A stretch of DNA of 64,000 nt, from assembly GCA_963764805.1 (NCBI GenBank), contig CAVXUB010000006.1:310001-374000 (forward strand). Reading direction: 5' to 3'. Both the position numbers and the translations under genes were made by a program. This DNA is from CAVXUB01 sp963764805. GTDB lineage: Bacteria; Actinomycetota; Acidimicrobiia; Acidimicrobiales; Bog-793. Each line of letters starts with the position of its first letter. Position 1 is the stretch's first letter. The notes beneath the pieces are model-generated. The model had not been told where the DNA came from and searched no databases. It saw only the letters and a list, made by a program, of their open reading frames with translations. Positions 9,757-17,939 of the stretch are shown piece by piece.

Positions 9757-12003
9757 ATGCGGATCGGAGTCCTCGCCTCTGGCAGCGGAACCATCCTCGA
9801 GTCGCTGCTGGCAGCTGGCCTTCCCGTGGTCGCCGTGGTCGTCGACCGGCCCTGCCGTGCCGAGGAGGTGGCGGCCGGGGCGGGCGTCCCGGTGGAGCTG
9901 GTGAAACGCGACTCGTTCGGAGCATCGTTCGACCGGGAGGCCTACACCGACGAGGTGGTCGCCGTGCTGGCCGCTCACCGTGTGGATCTAGTGGCGATGG
10001 CGGGATACGGGACGATCCTCGGAGCCTCGATCCACGAGGCCTACAGGGGCCGGATCCTCAACACCCATCCCGCCCTGCTGCCGGCGTTCAGGGGGTGGCA
10101 CGCGGTGCGGGCGGCGCTGGACGCCGGGGTGAAGGTCACAGGATGCACGGTCCACGTCGCCACCCTGGAGGTCGACGACGGGCCGATACTGGCGCAGGAG
10201 GCGGTGGCCGTGCTGCCTGGCGACGACGAGGCGTCCCTGCACGAGCGGATCAAGGAGGTGGAGCGGCGGCTCTATCCGGAGACGATCCGGCGCATCGTGG
10301 CCGGCGAGCTCGTGCTGCCGGCCGTTTCGATGCCTATATCCGGTGGCCGTGCCGGTGCCGGACCCGTTCCCGTCGCCGTTCCCGTTCCGGTCGCCGGTGC
10401 CGGTGCCGGTCGCCGGCGCCGGCGCCGGCGGCCACGCACAGGAGGAGGACCAGTGAGAGCACTGCTCTCGGTATACGACAAGACGGGCCTCGTGGCCTTC
10501 GCCGGCGGCCTCGCAGATCTCGGCGTCGAGCTGGTAGCGAGCGGCAACACCGCCCGCGCCCTCGGCGAGGCGGGAATCGCCCACCTCGAGGTGGCGGAGG
10601 TCACCGGCGCGCCGGAGATGCTGGACGGCAGGGTGAAGACCCTCCATCCCGCCGTCCATGGCGGGATCCTCGCCGACCGCTCGAAACCCTCCCACATGTC
10701 GGACCTGGAGGCCCGCGGCATCACACCCGTCGACCTCGTCGCCTGCAACCTCTACCCGTTCTCCGCCAACCCGTCGATCGAGATGATCGACGTCGGGGGC
10801 CCGACGATGGTGCGCGCCGCGGCGAAGAACCACGACTCGGTGACCGTGATCGTCTCCCCCGACGAGTACGGCGCTGTGCTCGACGAGCTGAGGCGAGAGG
10901 GCGAGGTCACCCTCGAGACGAGGCGTCGCCTCGCCCGGGCGGCCTTCGCCCACACCGCCGCCTACGACGCCGCAATCGTCGGCTGGTTCGACTCGACGGT
11001 CCTCCCGCAGGAGACGTCGGAAGGCGCCCGCGAGTGGCCCCCGACGATCCACATCGCCCTGGAGCGGGCGGGGACGCTCCGCTACGGCGAGAACCCGCAC
11101 CAGGCGGGCGCCCGTTACCGGACCATCGGCGCCGCCCCCGGCTGGCCGGACGGGCTGGTGCAGCACGGCGGGCTGGCGCTCTCGTACCTCAATCTCTTCG
11201 ATGCGGATGCCGCCTGGCGGCTGGCGCACGAACTGGTGGGCTTGGGGGGTGGGAGGGCCGGCCTCGCCGCTGCCGTCATCGTCAAGCACGCCAACCCCTG
11301 CGGCGCGGCGGTGGCCGATGACATCGGGACCGCCTACGCAAAGGCTTTCGAGGCGGACCCGATGTCAGCGTTCGGAGGGATCGTCGCCTTGACCGAGGCC
11401 GTGTCGGGAGAGCTGGCGGCCCAGTTGGTGGCGAACCCGCTGGCCGACGTGTTGATCGCCCCCGCCTTCTCCGACGAGGCCCTCTCCACCTTCTCCTCGA
11501 AACGCAAGAACATGCGCGCCCTCACCGCCCCACCCCCCGGCCCCCCCGGGCTCGGCCTGCGCCAGATCGACGGTGGGTTCCTGGTGCAAGAGGCGGATCT
11601 CGTCGCTGCCGACCGATCCTCCTGGCGGGTCGCAGGCAAGGTCTCGCCCACCGAGGAGCAGTGGCGGGATGCGGAGCTCGCATGGCGGGTGTGCGCACGC
11701 ACGACCTCGAACGCCATCGTCCTCGGTCGTGCCGGGCAGATCCTCGGCGTCGGGTGCGGCCAGCAGAGCCGAGTGGAGGCGGCGGTGGTCGCCGCCCGGA
11801 AGGCGGATGGACGCGCTGCCGGCGGGGCTGCCGCCAGTGATGCCTTCTTCCCGTTTCGCGACGGGGTGGACGCCCTGGCGGCGGCCGGGGTGGCGACGAT
11901 CATCCAGCCGGGCGGATCGCTTCGTGACGACGAGAGCATCGCCGCCGCCGACGAGCACGGCATAGCGATGGTGATGACGGGCGAGCGGCACTTCAGGCAC
12001 TGA
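9757..12003 (+). CDS. purN: PurN-PurH in-frame run-through: GAR formyltransferase joined to AICAR formyltransferase/IMP cyclohydrolase
   Basis: The first 195 residues are a complete phosphoribosylglycinamide formyltransferase (GAR to FGAR with 10-formyl-THF). MRIGVLASGSGT is the substrate loop, ILNTHPALLPAFRG holds the catalytic Asn and His, and LEVDDGPI holds the catalytic Asp. There is no stop codon after the PurN domain. The frame passes through a low-complexity linker of about 37 residues rich in Pro, Val, Gly and Arg, and continues as full-length PurH to 12003, giving 748 residues. The linker DNA consists of short gtgccg/ccggcg repeats, where a base error could hide the natural purN stop. 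Either this is a genuine purN-purH fusion or an artefact in the repeat. PurN and PurH both use 10-formyl-THF. Confidence 0.8.
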   Translation: MRIGVLASGSGTILESLLAAGLPVVAVVVDRPCRAEEVAAGAGVPVELVKRDSFGASFDREAYTDEVVAVLAAHRVDLVAMAGYGTILGASIHEAYRGRILNTHPALLPAFRGWHAVRAALDAGVKVTGCTVHVATLEVDDGPILAQEAVAVLPGDDEASLHERIKEVERRLYPETIRRIVAGELVLPAVSMPISGGRAGAGPVPVAVPVPVAGAGAGRRRRRRRPRTGGGPVRALLSVYDKTGLVAFAGGLADLGVELVASGNTARALGEAGIAHLEVAEVTGAPEMLDGRVKTLHPAVHGGILADRSKPSHMSDLEARGITPVDLVACNLYPFSANPSIEMIDVGGPTMVRAAAKNHDSVTVIVSPDEYGAVLDELRREGEVTLETRRRLARAAFAHTAAYDAAIVGWFDSTVLPQETSEGAREWPPTIHIALERAGTLRYGENPHQAGARYRTIGAAPGWPDGLVQHGGLALSYLNLFDADAAWRLAHELVGLGGGRAGLAAAVIVKHANPCGAAVADDIGTAYAKAFEADPMSAFGGIVALTEAVSGELAAQLVANPLADVLIAPAFSDEALSTFSSKRKNMRALTAPPPGPPGLGLRQIDGGFLVQEADLVAADRSSWRVAGKVSPTEEQWRDAELAWRVCARTTSNAIVLGRAGQILGVGCGQQSRVEAAVVAARKADGRAAGGAAASDAFFPFRDGVDALAAAGVATIIQPGGSLRDDESIAAADEHGIAMVMTGERHFRH
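10341..10432 (+). repeat. GC-rich simple-sequence linker between purN and purH
   Basis: About 90 bases of degenerate tandem gtgccg, gttccc and ggcgcc units encode alternating Pro-Val, Gly-Ala and Arg residues. They replace the normal short purN/purH spacer. Confidence 0.7.
10453..12003 (+). CDS. purH: Bifunctional AICAR formyltransferase / IMP cyclohydrolase
   Basis: A GTG at 10453, six bases behind a strong AGGAGGAG-type ribosome binding site, gives a 516-residue PurH of normal length in the same frame as purN. It performs the last two steps of IMP synthesis. The N-terminal cyclohydrolase domain shows LLSVYDKTGL, the ASGNTARAL loop and GRVKTLHPAVHGGIL. The C-terminal formyltransferase domain has the active-site KHANPCG near residue 280 and ends with the conserved IIQPGGSLRDDESIAAADE. 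The dedicated ribosome binding site suggests PurH can be translated alone even if PurN ribosomes read through. folD follows after a short tandem repeat. Confidence 0.95.
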   Translation: MRALLSVYDKTGLVAFAGGLADLGVELVASGNTARALGEAGIAHLEVAEVTGAPEMLDGRVKTLHPAVHGGILADRSKPSHMSDLEARGITPVDLVACNLYPFSANPSIEMIDVGGPTMVRAAAKNHDSVTVIVSPDEYGAVLDELRREGEVTLETRRRLARAAFAHTAAYDAAIVGWFDSTVLPQETSEGAREWPPTIHIALERAGTLRYGENPHQAGARYRTIGAAPGWPDGLVQHGGLALSYLNLFDADAAWRLAHELVGLGGGRAGLAAAVIVKHANPCGAAVADDIGTAYAKAFEADPMSAFGGIVALTEAVSGELAAQLVANPLADVLIAPAFSDEALSTFSSKRKNMRALTAPPPGPPGLGLRQIDGGFLVQEADLVAADRSSWRVAGKVSPTEEQWRDAELAWRVCARTTSNAIVLGRAGQILGVGCGQQSRVEAAVVAARKADGRAAGGAAASDAFFPFRDGVDALAAAGVATIIQPGGSLRDDESIAAADEHGIAMVMTGERHFRH

Positions 12004-12044
12004 CCGAGCATTGACCCAGCAGTGACCCAGCAGTGACCCAGCCG
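12001..12044 (+). repeat. Four 11-bp tandem repeats starting at the purH stop codon
   Basis: TGACCGAGCAT, TGACCCAGCAG, TGACCCAGCAG and TGACCCAGCCG follow one another. The first TGA is the purH stop. Because the period is 11, the copies place TGA codons in all three frames. Confidence 0.9.
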
Positions 12045-12063
12045 CACTCACACAGGAGGAACC

Positions 12064-12933
12064 TTGGCTGCCAGCATCCTCGACGGTGAGGCGCTCGCTT
12101 CGCGCATGAAGGCGGAGCTGAAAGATCGGATCTCGGTGCTGGCGGCGGCGGGAGTCGTGCCCGGTCTCGGCACGATCCTCGTCGGCGACGACGCCCCGAG
12201 CGCCCGTTACGTGCAGATGAAGCACGAGGACTGCGAGGCGCTCGGGATGGCTTCCTTCGGGGAGCACCTGCCGGCGAGCACCGACTGGCCAACCCTGCTC
12301 GCCGCCATCCGCGCCTACAACGAGAACCCGCTCGTCCACGCCTTCCTGGTGCAGCTGCCGTTGCCGCCACAGCTCGACGAGGAGGCGGCGCTGCTGGCAG
12401 TCGACCCGATCAAGGACGTGGACGGCCTCCACCCCGTCAACCTCGGCAAGCTCGTGATGGGCAAGCCCGGGCCGTTGCCCTGCACGCCGGCCGGGATCGT
12501 GGAGCTGCTCGCCGCCTACGACGTGCCGGTCGAGGGCCGCTCAGTGACGATCGTCGGGCGGGGGCTGACCATCGGCCGGCCTCTTGCATTGCTGATGGCG
12601 CTCAAGCGCCCGCACTGCAATGCGGCGGTGACCGTCGTCCACACTGGCGTGGCGGCTTCCGAGCTGGCCTCGCACGTGGCCCGGGCGGACGTGGTCGTGG
12701 CGGCCGCGGGATCGCCGGGGATCGTCAAGCGCTCGATGGTGAAGCCGGGGGCGGCGGTTGTCGGCGCCGGCGTGACCTTCGAGGGGCGGCGTGTGCTCTC
12801 GGACGTGGAGGAGTCGGTGGCCGAGGTGGCGGGCTGGATCACGCCGCGCCTCGGCGGGGTCGGGCCGATGACCAGGACGATGCTGCTCTCGAACACCGTC
12901 CGGGCGGCGGAGCGGGCGCTGGGCGAGCGCTGA
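12064..12933 (+). CDS. folD: Methylenetetrahydrofolate dehydrogenase / methenyltetrahydrofolate cyclohydrolase
   Basis: This 289-residue protein has normal FolD length. It is the bifunctional enzyme that converts methylene-THF to 10-formyl-THF and so provides the formyl donor for PurN and PurH next to it. The active-site lysine is in YVQMKHEDCEALG, and HAFLVQLPLPPQLDE and DPIKDVDGLHPVN are the diagnostic signatures. The NADP loop is IVGRGLTIGRPLALLM. The start is a TTG at 12064 behind a perfect AGGAGGA three bases upstream; no ATG or GTG fits as well. A short CGAAAC/GTTTCG inverted repeat at 12949-12968 may be its terminator. Confidence 0.95.
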   Translation: MAASILDGEALASRMKAELKDRISVLAAAGVVPGLGTILVGDDAPSARYVQMKHEDCEALGMASFGEHLPASTDWPTLLAAIRAYNENPLVHAFLVQLPLPPQLDEEAALLAVDPIKDVDGLHPVNLGKLVMGKPGPLPCTPAGIVELLAAYDVPVEGRSVTIVGRGLTIGRPLALLMALKRPHCNAAVTVVHTGVAASELASHVARADVVVAAAGSPGIVKRSMVKPGAAVVGAGVTFEGRRVLSDVEESVAEVAGWITPRLGGVGPMTRTMLLSNTVRAAERALGER

Positions 12934-13032
12934 CGGCGGGGACTGGGCCGAAACGGGGCGTTGTTTCGCGCCTTGAGCGGCCGAGTGGGGGCGACCAGCG
13001 GGGCGCGGGCGGGCCGGGCGAGGCGGGGGCAG

Positions 13033-13185
13033 CTGGGTACTTTCTTAGGACATCTGTGTCGGTAAACGGTACCCAGCCGGCGGGCGCCGCAGCGATGTCA
13101 CATCCGTCGGCGTGGGGGGAAGGCGGCGGCGGGCGGGGCAGCTGGGTACTTTCTTAGGACATCTGTGTCGGTAAAAGGTACCCAG
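13033..13185 (+). repeat. Two copies of a 44-nt nested palindrome
   Basis: Copies at 13033-13076 and 13142-13185 each have outer arms CTGGGTAC/GTACCCAG and an inner hairpin GACA-TCTG-TGTC. They are identical except for one base (AAAC versus AAAA). A flanking segment (gccgcagcgatgtcaca) is also duplicated at about 13086 and 13217, so the 323-base gap 12934-13256 is largely an imperfect tandem duplication. The second copy ends 71 bases before the GTG of the AbiEi-like gene, so it could be an operator, a terminator of folD or a mobile repeat. No transposase is present. The stretch 12970-13030 is only GC-rich spacer. Confidence 0.85.
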
Positions 13186-13256
13186 CGGGCGGGCGCCGGC
13201 CGGCGCCGCAGCGGGCGCCGCAGCGATGTCACACCCGCCCGCGAGACTCTCGGGCC

Positions 13257-14174
13257 GTGGACGACGGGATTCGGCGGCAGATCCAGGCGCAGGCGAGCCG
13301 GCAGCGGGGGCTGATCACGCGCCAGCAGGCGCTGGCCGCGGGTGCCCAGGCACGGACGATCGAGCGCTGGCTGCGAGCGGGAGCCTGGCCGCCGATCCAT
13401 CCGGGTGTGTACATCGTCGGGGGCGCGCCGCGGTCGTGGGAGCAGAAGGCTCTGGCGGCCACCCTCTCGTTCAGCACGACCGCCGTCCTCTCTCACCACT
13501 CGGCGGCTCGGATCTGGGCGATGGATGTAAGAGCGGTGGCGTGGATCGACGTGACCGTGGAGCGGCTCCATCGCAGCGGTCGGACCATCTCCGGGGTGCG
13601 CATCCACCGGCCCCGGTGCCTGGCTAAGAGCCAGCACGCCGTCCTTGCAGACATGCCTGTCACCTCGCCGGCCAGAACCTTGTGGGACCTGGCGGCTGTG
13701 TTGGCACCTGCCGAGCTGCTGAGCGTCGTGGACGATGCGTTCGCCCGCGGACTCGTGACGGTGCCGGCGATGAAGCGGATGCTCGACGTCCCTGCCGGCG
13801 GCGTCCCTGGCGTGGCGGGGCTCAGGCGCGCATGCCGGCCCTGGCTCAGCGGGCCGGCCGTCGACAGCGTGGCAGAGATGCGGTTGCTGCGGTTGTTGCG
13901 GCAGAGCGGGCTGCCCGCGCCCGACACGAGAAGACCGGTGCACGAGGGTGGGAGGACGTTCGCTCGCCTCGACCTGTGCTGGCCGGAGAGGCGGCTGGTG
14001 GTCGAGGTGGACGGGTACCGCTTCCACTGCAGCCGTCAGCAGTTCGAGCGGGACAGGGAGCGGGATCTCAAGCTGACGCTGCAGGGCTGGCACGTGATCA
14101 GGTGTTCGGCCGCCTCTTTGGCGATGGACCCGGAGCTGGTGCTGGCACCGCTCCGCAGGTTGCTGGCAGCGTGA
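13257..14174 (+). CDS. AbiEi-type winged-helix / DUF559-like nuclease-fold protein
   Basis: This 305-residue protein belongs to a widespread actinobacterial family. The first 60 residues (GLITRQQALAAGAQARTIERWL, then HPGVY) match the AbiEi antitoxin N-terminal winged helix (PF13338). The last 90 residues form a DUF559/Vsr-like PD-(D/E)xK fold: RLDLCWPERRLVVEVDGY gives the D...ExD core and a final strand reads WHVIRCSA. Members occur in many copies in actinobacteria and their function is not established; a role in type IV toxin-antitoxin or DNA processing is inferred. No partner toxin is adjacent. GTG start at 13257. The upstream duplicated hairpins may control it. Confidence 0.8.
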   Translation: MDDGIRRQIQAQASRQRGLITRQQALAAGAQARTIERWLRAGAWPPIHPGVYIVGGAPRSWEQKALAATLSFSTTAVLSHHSAARIWAMDVRAVAWIDVTVERLHRSGRTISGVRIHRPRCLAKSQHAVLADMPVTSPARTLWDLAAVLAPAELLSVVDDAFARGLVTVPAMKRMLDVPAGGVPGVAGLRRACRPWLSGPAVDSVAEMRLLRLLRQSGLPAPDTRRPVHEGGRTFARLDLCWPERRLVVEVDGYRFHCSRQQFERDRERDLKLTLQGWHVIRCSAASLAMDPELVLAPLRRLLAA

Positions 14175-14206
14175 CCCCGGCGCGGGGGAGGTTGCTGGCG
14201 GCGTGA
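14157..14206 (+). repeat. 18-bp direct repeat containing the stop codon of the preceding gene
   Basis: AGGTTGCTGGCAGCGTGA (14157-14174, gene end with TGA) recurs with one change at 14189-14206. The offset is 32 bp, so the second TGA falls in another frame. Confidence 0.9.
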
Positions 14207-14276
14207 GGCCGGCCGCCCCGGGGTATTGCGGGGACATGACGGGCTGCACGGTGGATGTCGCCGTATATTCACGTTC

Positions 14277-15123
14277 GTGACGATCGCCGGTGAGCGTCGT
14301 GCGGCAGGGGTGCGGGCTCCGGCGGCGGCGCGTGCGGCAGGGGTGGGGGCTCCGCCTGTGAGCCTGCTCGCCCTCGAGCTGCCGAGAGCGGTGGGCGAGC
14401 TGGTGTATTTCGGTGCGACGAGCCGCCTGTTCCGTTTCGCGCCTCATGGGGACGGCCATCCGGTGCTCGTGCTGCCGGGCTTCACGGCCTCGGACGGCTC
14501 GACGACGGCGCTGCGAAGCACCCTTCGCCGGCTGGGCTACGAGGTCCACGGTTGGGGGCTCGGCCGCAATCTCAGGTCCGACGAGCTTCGTCCTCGACGG
14601 TCTTCCGCAGCGCCTTCAGGAGCTGCACCAGCGGTCCGGTCGCCGCGTGAGCCTCGTCGGATGGAGCCTGGGCGGCATCTACGCCCGGGAGCTGGCGCGC
14701 TGGATGCCGTGGGCGGTGAGGCAGGTCGTGACGCTCGGGAGCCCGTTTCGGATGCGGGCGGTGGACAGGTCGAACGTGCAGCAGCTGTGGAGCACGCTGC
14801 GGGTCCTCAACCGCCGTGGCGACGATCCCTTCCCGGAGCCCGAGCAGGCTCGCGAGCCCCTGCCCGTCCCCTCGACTGCGATCTACTCACGCACCGACGG
14901 CATCGTGCGCTGGCACACCTGCATCGACACGATGGGCCCGCTGCACGAGAACGTCCAGGTCTACGGGAGCCATTGCGGCCTCGGGCACAACTCGAGCGTT
15001 CTGCTGGTGGTCGCCGATCGTCTGGCCCAGCCGGAGGGGGAGTGGAAGCCGTTCAAGCCGCCGGCCGTGCTCCGCTCCTTCTACCCCGCCGCCGAGTCCT
15101 GGAGGATGCGCTCGGCGCGCTGA
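14277..15123 (+). CDS. Alpha/beta hydrolase (lipase/esterase-like), frame break
   Basis: The protein is read in one frame up to about 14575 (VLVLPGFTASDGSTTALR, HGWGLGRNLRS) and then continues in the next frame (TSFVLDGLPQRLQELH) to the stop at 15123, about 282 residues in total. The nucleophile elbow is GWSLGG (SLVGWSLGGIYARELA), the probable acid is in TDGIVRW and the catalytic His in GLGHNSSVLL. These features match the alpha/beta-hydrolase fold, near PGAP1- or lipase-like enzymes; the substrate is unknown. Possible starts are GTG 14277 or GTG 14358. The frame change lies near 14570-14585 and is probably a sequencing error because both halves are conserved-looking. Confidence 0.72.
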
Positions 15124-15160
15124 CCGGTCCTGACCGGTCCTGACCGGGACTGACCGATCC
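15121..15160 (+). repeat. Four 10-bp tandem repeats beginning at a stop codon
   Basis: TGACCGGTCC occurs twice and is followed by TGACCGGGAC and TGACCGATCC, in the gap between two convergent genes. The first TGA is the hydrolase stop. The period of 10 places TGA in all three frames. Confidence 0.9.
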
Positions 15161-15168
15161 GATCCCGA

Positions 15169-16065
15169 TCAAGCCTGCCGCAGCCACGCGCCGATCTTGG
15201 CGACCGCCTCGTTGGCCTCCGGCATGTTGCCGACCGGCATCTGGAAGACGTGGAACATCCCCTCCCACACCTCGATCGTGCAGTCGACGCCGACCAGCTC
15301 CGCGTTGTCGGCAATGCGGGTCGAGTCCGACAGGAGGACCTCGTCGCTCCCGACCTGGATCAGCATCCGAGGCAGGCCTGAGAGATCTGCATAGAGCGGC
15401 GAGATCAGCGGGTGCTTGACGTCGTAGTCGGGGCCCGTGTAATCACTGATCCCCTCGGCCTCATCGGCCTCGATCAACGGGTCGAGGTCGGCGTTGGTGA
15501 TCAGCGTCTCGCCCGTGAGCGCGAGATCGGTCCAAGGCGAGAGGAGCACGAGCGCCCCTGGCATCACCTCCCCGGCGTCTCGCAGCGAGAGCGCAGTCGC
15601 CAGCGCCAGACCGCCGCCAGCCGAATCACCGCCGATAGCGATGTCAGCGGCACGATGGCCCGAGGCGAGCAGCCACTGGTAGGAGGCGACGGCGTCCTCC
15701 AAGCCGGCCGGGAAGGGGTGCTCGGGCGCCAAGCGGTAGTCGACGATCAAGGCCCTGCGCGCGGCGGCTGCAGCGATGTGCGCCACGAGCTTGCGGTGGG
15801 TGGTCAGCGAGCCGAGGGTATAGCCGCCGCCGTGCAGGTAGAGGATAACGGCAGGGGCGTCGTCGAGCCCGGGGGGCACGACCCATTCGGCGGCGCGGCC
15901 GGCCACTGTGAGCGGGTTGTAGGTGGCGCCCTCCAGCTCGGCCGTCAGCAACGGCCAGATCGAGTCGGCGCTCGCTCGAGCCTCGGCGATCGTCGGCTTC
16001 GTCTCGGGCTTGGGCAGCGCGCGAAGCAATTGCTTGATCTGTTCAGCCTGCGGGCTGTTACTCAC
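15169..16065 (-). CDS. HSL-family esterase/lipase (alpha/beta hydrolase)
   Basis: This 298-residue enzyme of the hormone-sensitive-lipase family hydrolyses carboxylic esters. It has the oxyanion motif LHGGGYTLGS (about residue 78), the nucleophile elbow GGDSAGGGLA (about 148), the acidic residue in IQVGSDEVLLSDS (about 245) and the catalytic His in EGMFHVFQMP (about 275). The ATG at 16065 overlaps the stop of the MFS gene upstream on the same strand, so these two and the gene before them form a translationally coupled operon. The exported or imported substrate of the transporter and the ester cleaved here may be related, but that is inference. Confidence 0.88.
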   Translation of the reverse strand: MSNSPQAEQIKQLLRALPKPETKPTIAEARASADSIWPLLTAELEGATYNPLTVAGRAAEWVVPPGLDDAPAVILYLHGGGYTLGSLTTHRKLVAHIAAAAARRALIVDYRLAPEHPFPAGLEDAVASYQWLLASGHRAADIAIGGDSAGGGLALATALSLRDAGEVMPGALVLLSPWTDLALTGETLITNADLDPLIEADEAEGISDYTGPDYDVKHPLISPLYADLSGLPRMLIQVGSDEVLLSDSTRIADNAELVGVDCTIEVWEGMFHVFQMPVGNMPEANEAVAKIGAWLRQA

Positions 16066-17416
16066 GGCTCCCCCTCTCCGGCGGGCTCTCCCGAGGGCTC
16101 CCCAAAAGGCTCTTCAAAGGGCTCCCCTACGGGCTCTCCCGAGATCGTTTCACCGGCAGCGCCCGGCGGACCAATCGCCTCGGCGTGGTAGTCGGTGAAC
16201 CTCGGCATCAGAGCGGCGATCCCGACCAGCCCGGCGAGGCAGAGGACCCCGCCCGAGACGGCAGAGAAGCGGACGCCGGCGACCGCAGCCACGGCGCCGG
16301 CCTCGGTGTCGCCGAGGCGCGGACCGCCCGAGACGACGGCGATGTGGATCGAGGAGAGCCGGCCCCGGAGGGAGTCGGGGACGATGGACTGGAGGATGGT
16401 GTTTCGAAACACTGCCGAGATGACGTCAGCCGCTCCCGCCACCCCCAGCATCACGAGCGACACGACGAGCCAGTGCGAGAGCCCGAAGGCGACGATCGCC
16501 ACCCCCCACACCGCGACGGCGATGATCACCGCCCGGCCCTGGCGGCGGATGCTCGAGACCCAGCCGGTGAGCAAGGCCCCGAGGAAGGCGCCGGCACCCG
16601 GCGCGGCGTAGAGCAATCCGACAGTCGTCGCACCGCCCCGGAACCAGTCGAGGCCGATGGCCGGGAAGAGCGCTCGCGGCATGCCGAAGATCATGGCGTC
16701 GAGGTCGACGACGAAGGTCCCTTGCAGCGCCTGACGGCCCTTCAGGAAGCGGAAGCCTTCGGCGATCGAGCCGACGCCGAAACGCGTCCGTTCCTCCATG
16801 GCGGGCAGCGCCTGCAGCATGATCACGCTGGCGAGCGCCACGCCGAAGCTGCCGGTGTCCGCCCAGTAGACGGCGCTGATCCCGACGTGCCCGATTAGAA
16901 GGCCGGCGATGGCCGGTCCGACGATCTGCCCCGTCTGGAACAGCAACTGCCACAAGGCGTTGGCGGACGCGTAGGACTGGCGCCCGACGATCGAAGCCAT
17001 GGCGGCGGAGCGGGCCGAGGAGTCGACTCCGGAGAAGGCTGCGGCGAAGGCGGTCAGCGCGAAGAGCGGCCACAGCAGCGGCCGGTGCATGGTGGCGTTG
17101 AGCGCCAGGCCGGCGCTGCAGAGGCCGAGCACGGTCTCGGTCACGAGAGCAGCCGCCGCCGCTCGGTGGCGTCGGCGATCGAGCCCCCGATGATCGAGCC
17201 GATCAGCAGTGGTCCGAGCTGGGCGAGGCTGAGCAGCCCGACGTCGAGCGACGAGTGGGTGATCCTGAACACCTGGAAGGGGACGGCGACGATGGTGAGC
17301 TGGGAGCCGATGGTGCTCACCAGGTAGCCGCTCCACAAGAGGCGAAACTGCGGGTACTGCCGCAAGGGCGTGATATCCGCCAGCAGGCGCCTGCGTTGCG
17401 GGGCGGCCCCGCTCAC
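16062..17416 (-). CDS. MFS transporter (DHA/EntS-type), frame break
   Basis: Joined across a break near 17145-17155, this gives a 12-segment major-facilitator protein of about 450 residues. The N-terminal part from the ATG at 17416 reads LRQYPQFRLLWSGYLVSTIGSQL and ends in SIADATERRRLL. The rest continues as LVTETVLGLCSAGLALN in the next frame. The loop DSLRGRLSSIHIAVVSGGPRLGD is typical of the EntS-like multidrug/siderophore exporter subgroup (MFS_3). The C-terminus carries a run of Gly-Glu-Pro-X repeats encoded by 15- to 18-bp DNA repeats. Start and stop overlap the flanking genes by four bases. The break lies in a cggcggcgg run and is probably a sequencing error. Confidence 0.8.
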
Positions 17417-17880
17417 CGGGCGTGCCGGCGCTTGTGCTCGTAAGCCTTGGCAGCCCCCCAGACGATGGAGGCCTCCCCGACGTCGTCGCCGAGGTCGGCA
17501 AGTTTCGACGGCGTCAGCCCATAGAGATCGTCCGGGAAGCGGCTCTCGTCGAAGGAGTCACGGTGCCCGGGCGCGATCTTGGCCGCCGCCAGCACGGCGG
17601 TGCCGTAGGGGACGGCGGTGCGCACGATCTCGAGCGGTGTCGTCCGCTGGTCGTCGATGTCCATCGCAAGGAGGGCCCGCAGTCGCGGCATCACGTCCGC
17701 AGTGGCAGCCTCTCCAGCCGCTGCGGCCTGACGACGCAGCTCCGCCGAGAGGACTCCGCCCGCCGCCGCCCGCCGCTCGACCACCGCCGCCAACCATGTG
17801 CCGAGCGACTCCTGCACCGCCTCGGCCAGCGCCTCGCCTGCCTGAGGGAAGGTGGCCGCCTCGGCGTCGTCGTCGCTCAC
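17413..17880 (-). CDS. Conserved hypothetical protein (about 155 aa)
   Basis: No family is recognised with certainty. The protein has an Ala-rich helical N-terminal half and a C-terminal half with PYGTAVLAAAKIAPGHRDSFDESRFPDDLYGLTP and a basic end, which looks conserved rather than random. It is the first gene of a three-gene minus-strand operon; its TGA overlaps the ATG of the MFS transporter. The start is taken as GTG 17880 (a TTG at 17889 is also open). It diverges from metF, with about 60 bases between for both promoters. Confidence 0.6.
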   Translation of the reverse strand: MSDDDAEAATFPQAGEALAEAVQESLGTWLAAVVERRAAAGGVLSAELRRQAAAAGEAATADVMPRLRALLAMDIDDQRTTPLEIVRTAVPYGTAVLAAAKIAPGHRDSFDESRFPDDLYGLTPSKLADLGDDVGEASIVWGAAKAYEHKRRHAR

Positions 17881-17939
17881 CCGGCGCAAACTAGCGGTGG
17901 TGGCTCGGCGGACCGTCCGGATGGGAGACTGGGAGACCG

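Noticed and set aside
13041..13060. AGGACATCTGTGTC in the repeats as an insertion-sequence end
   Set aside because: It looks somewhat like ends of some actinobacterial insertion sequences, but no transposase or target duplication is present and the motif is inside a palindrome.
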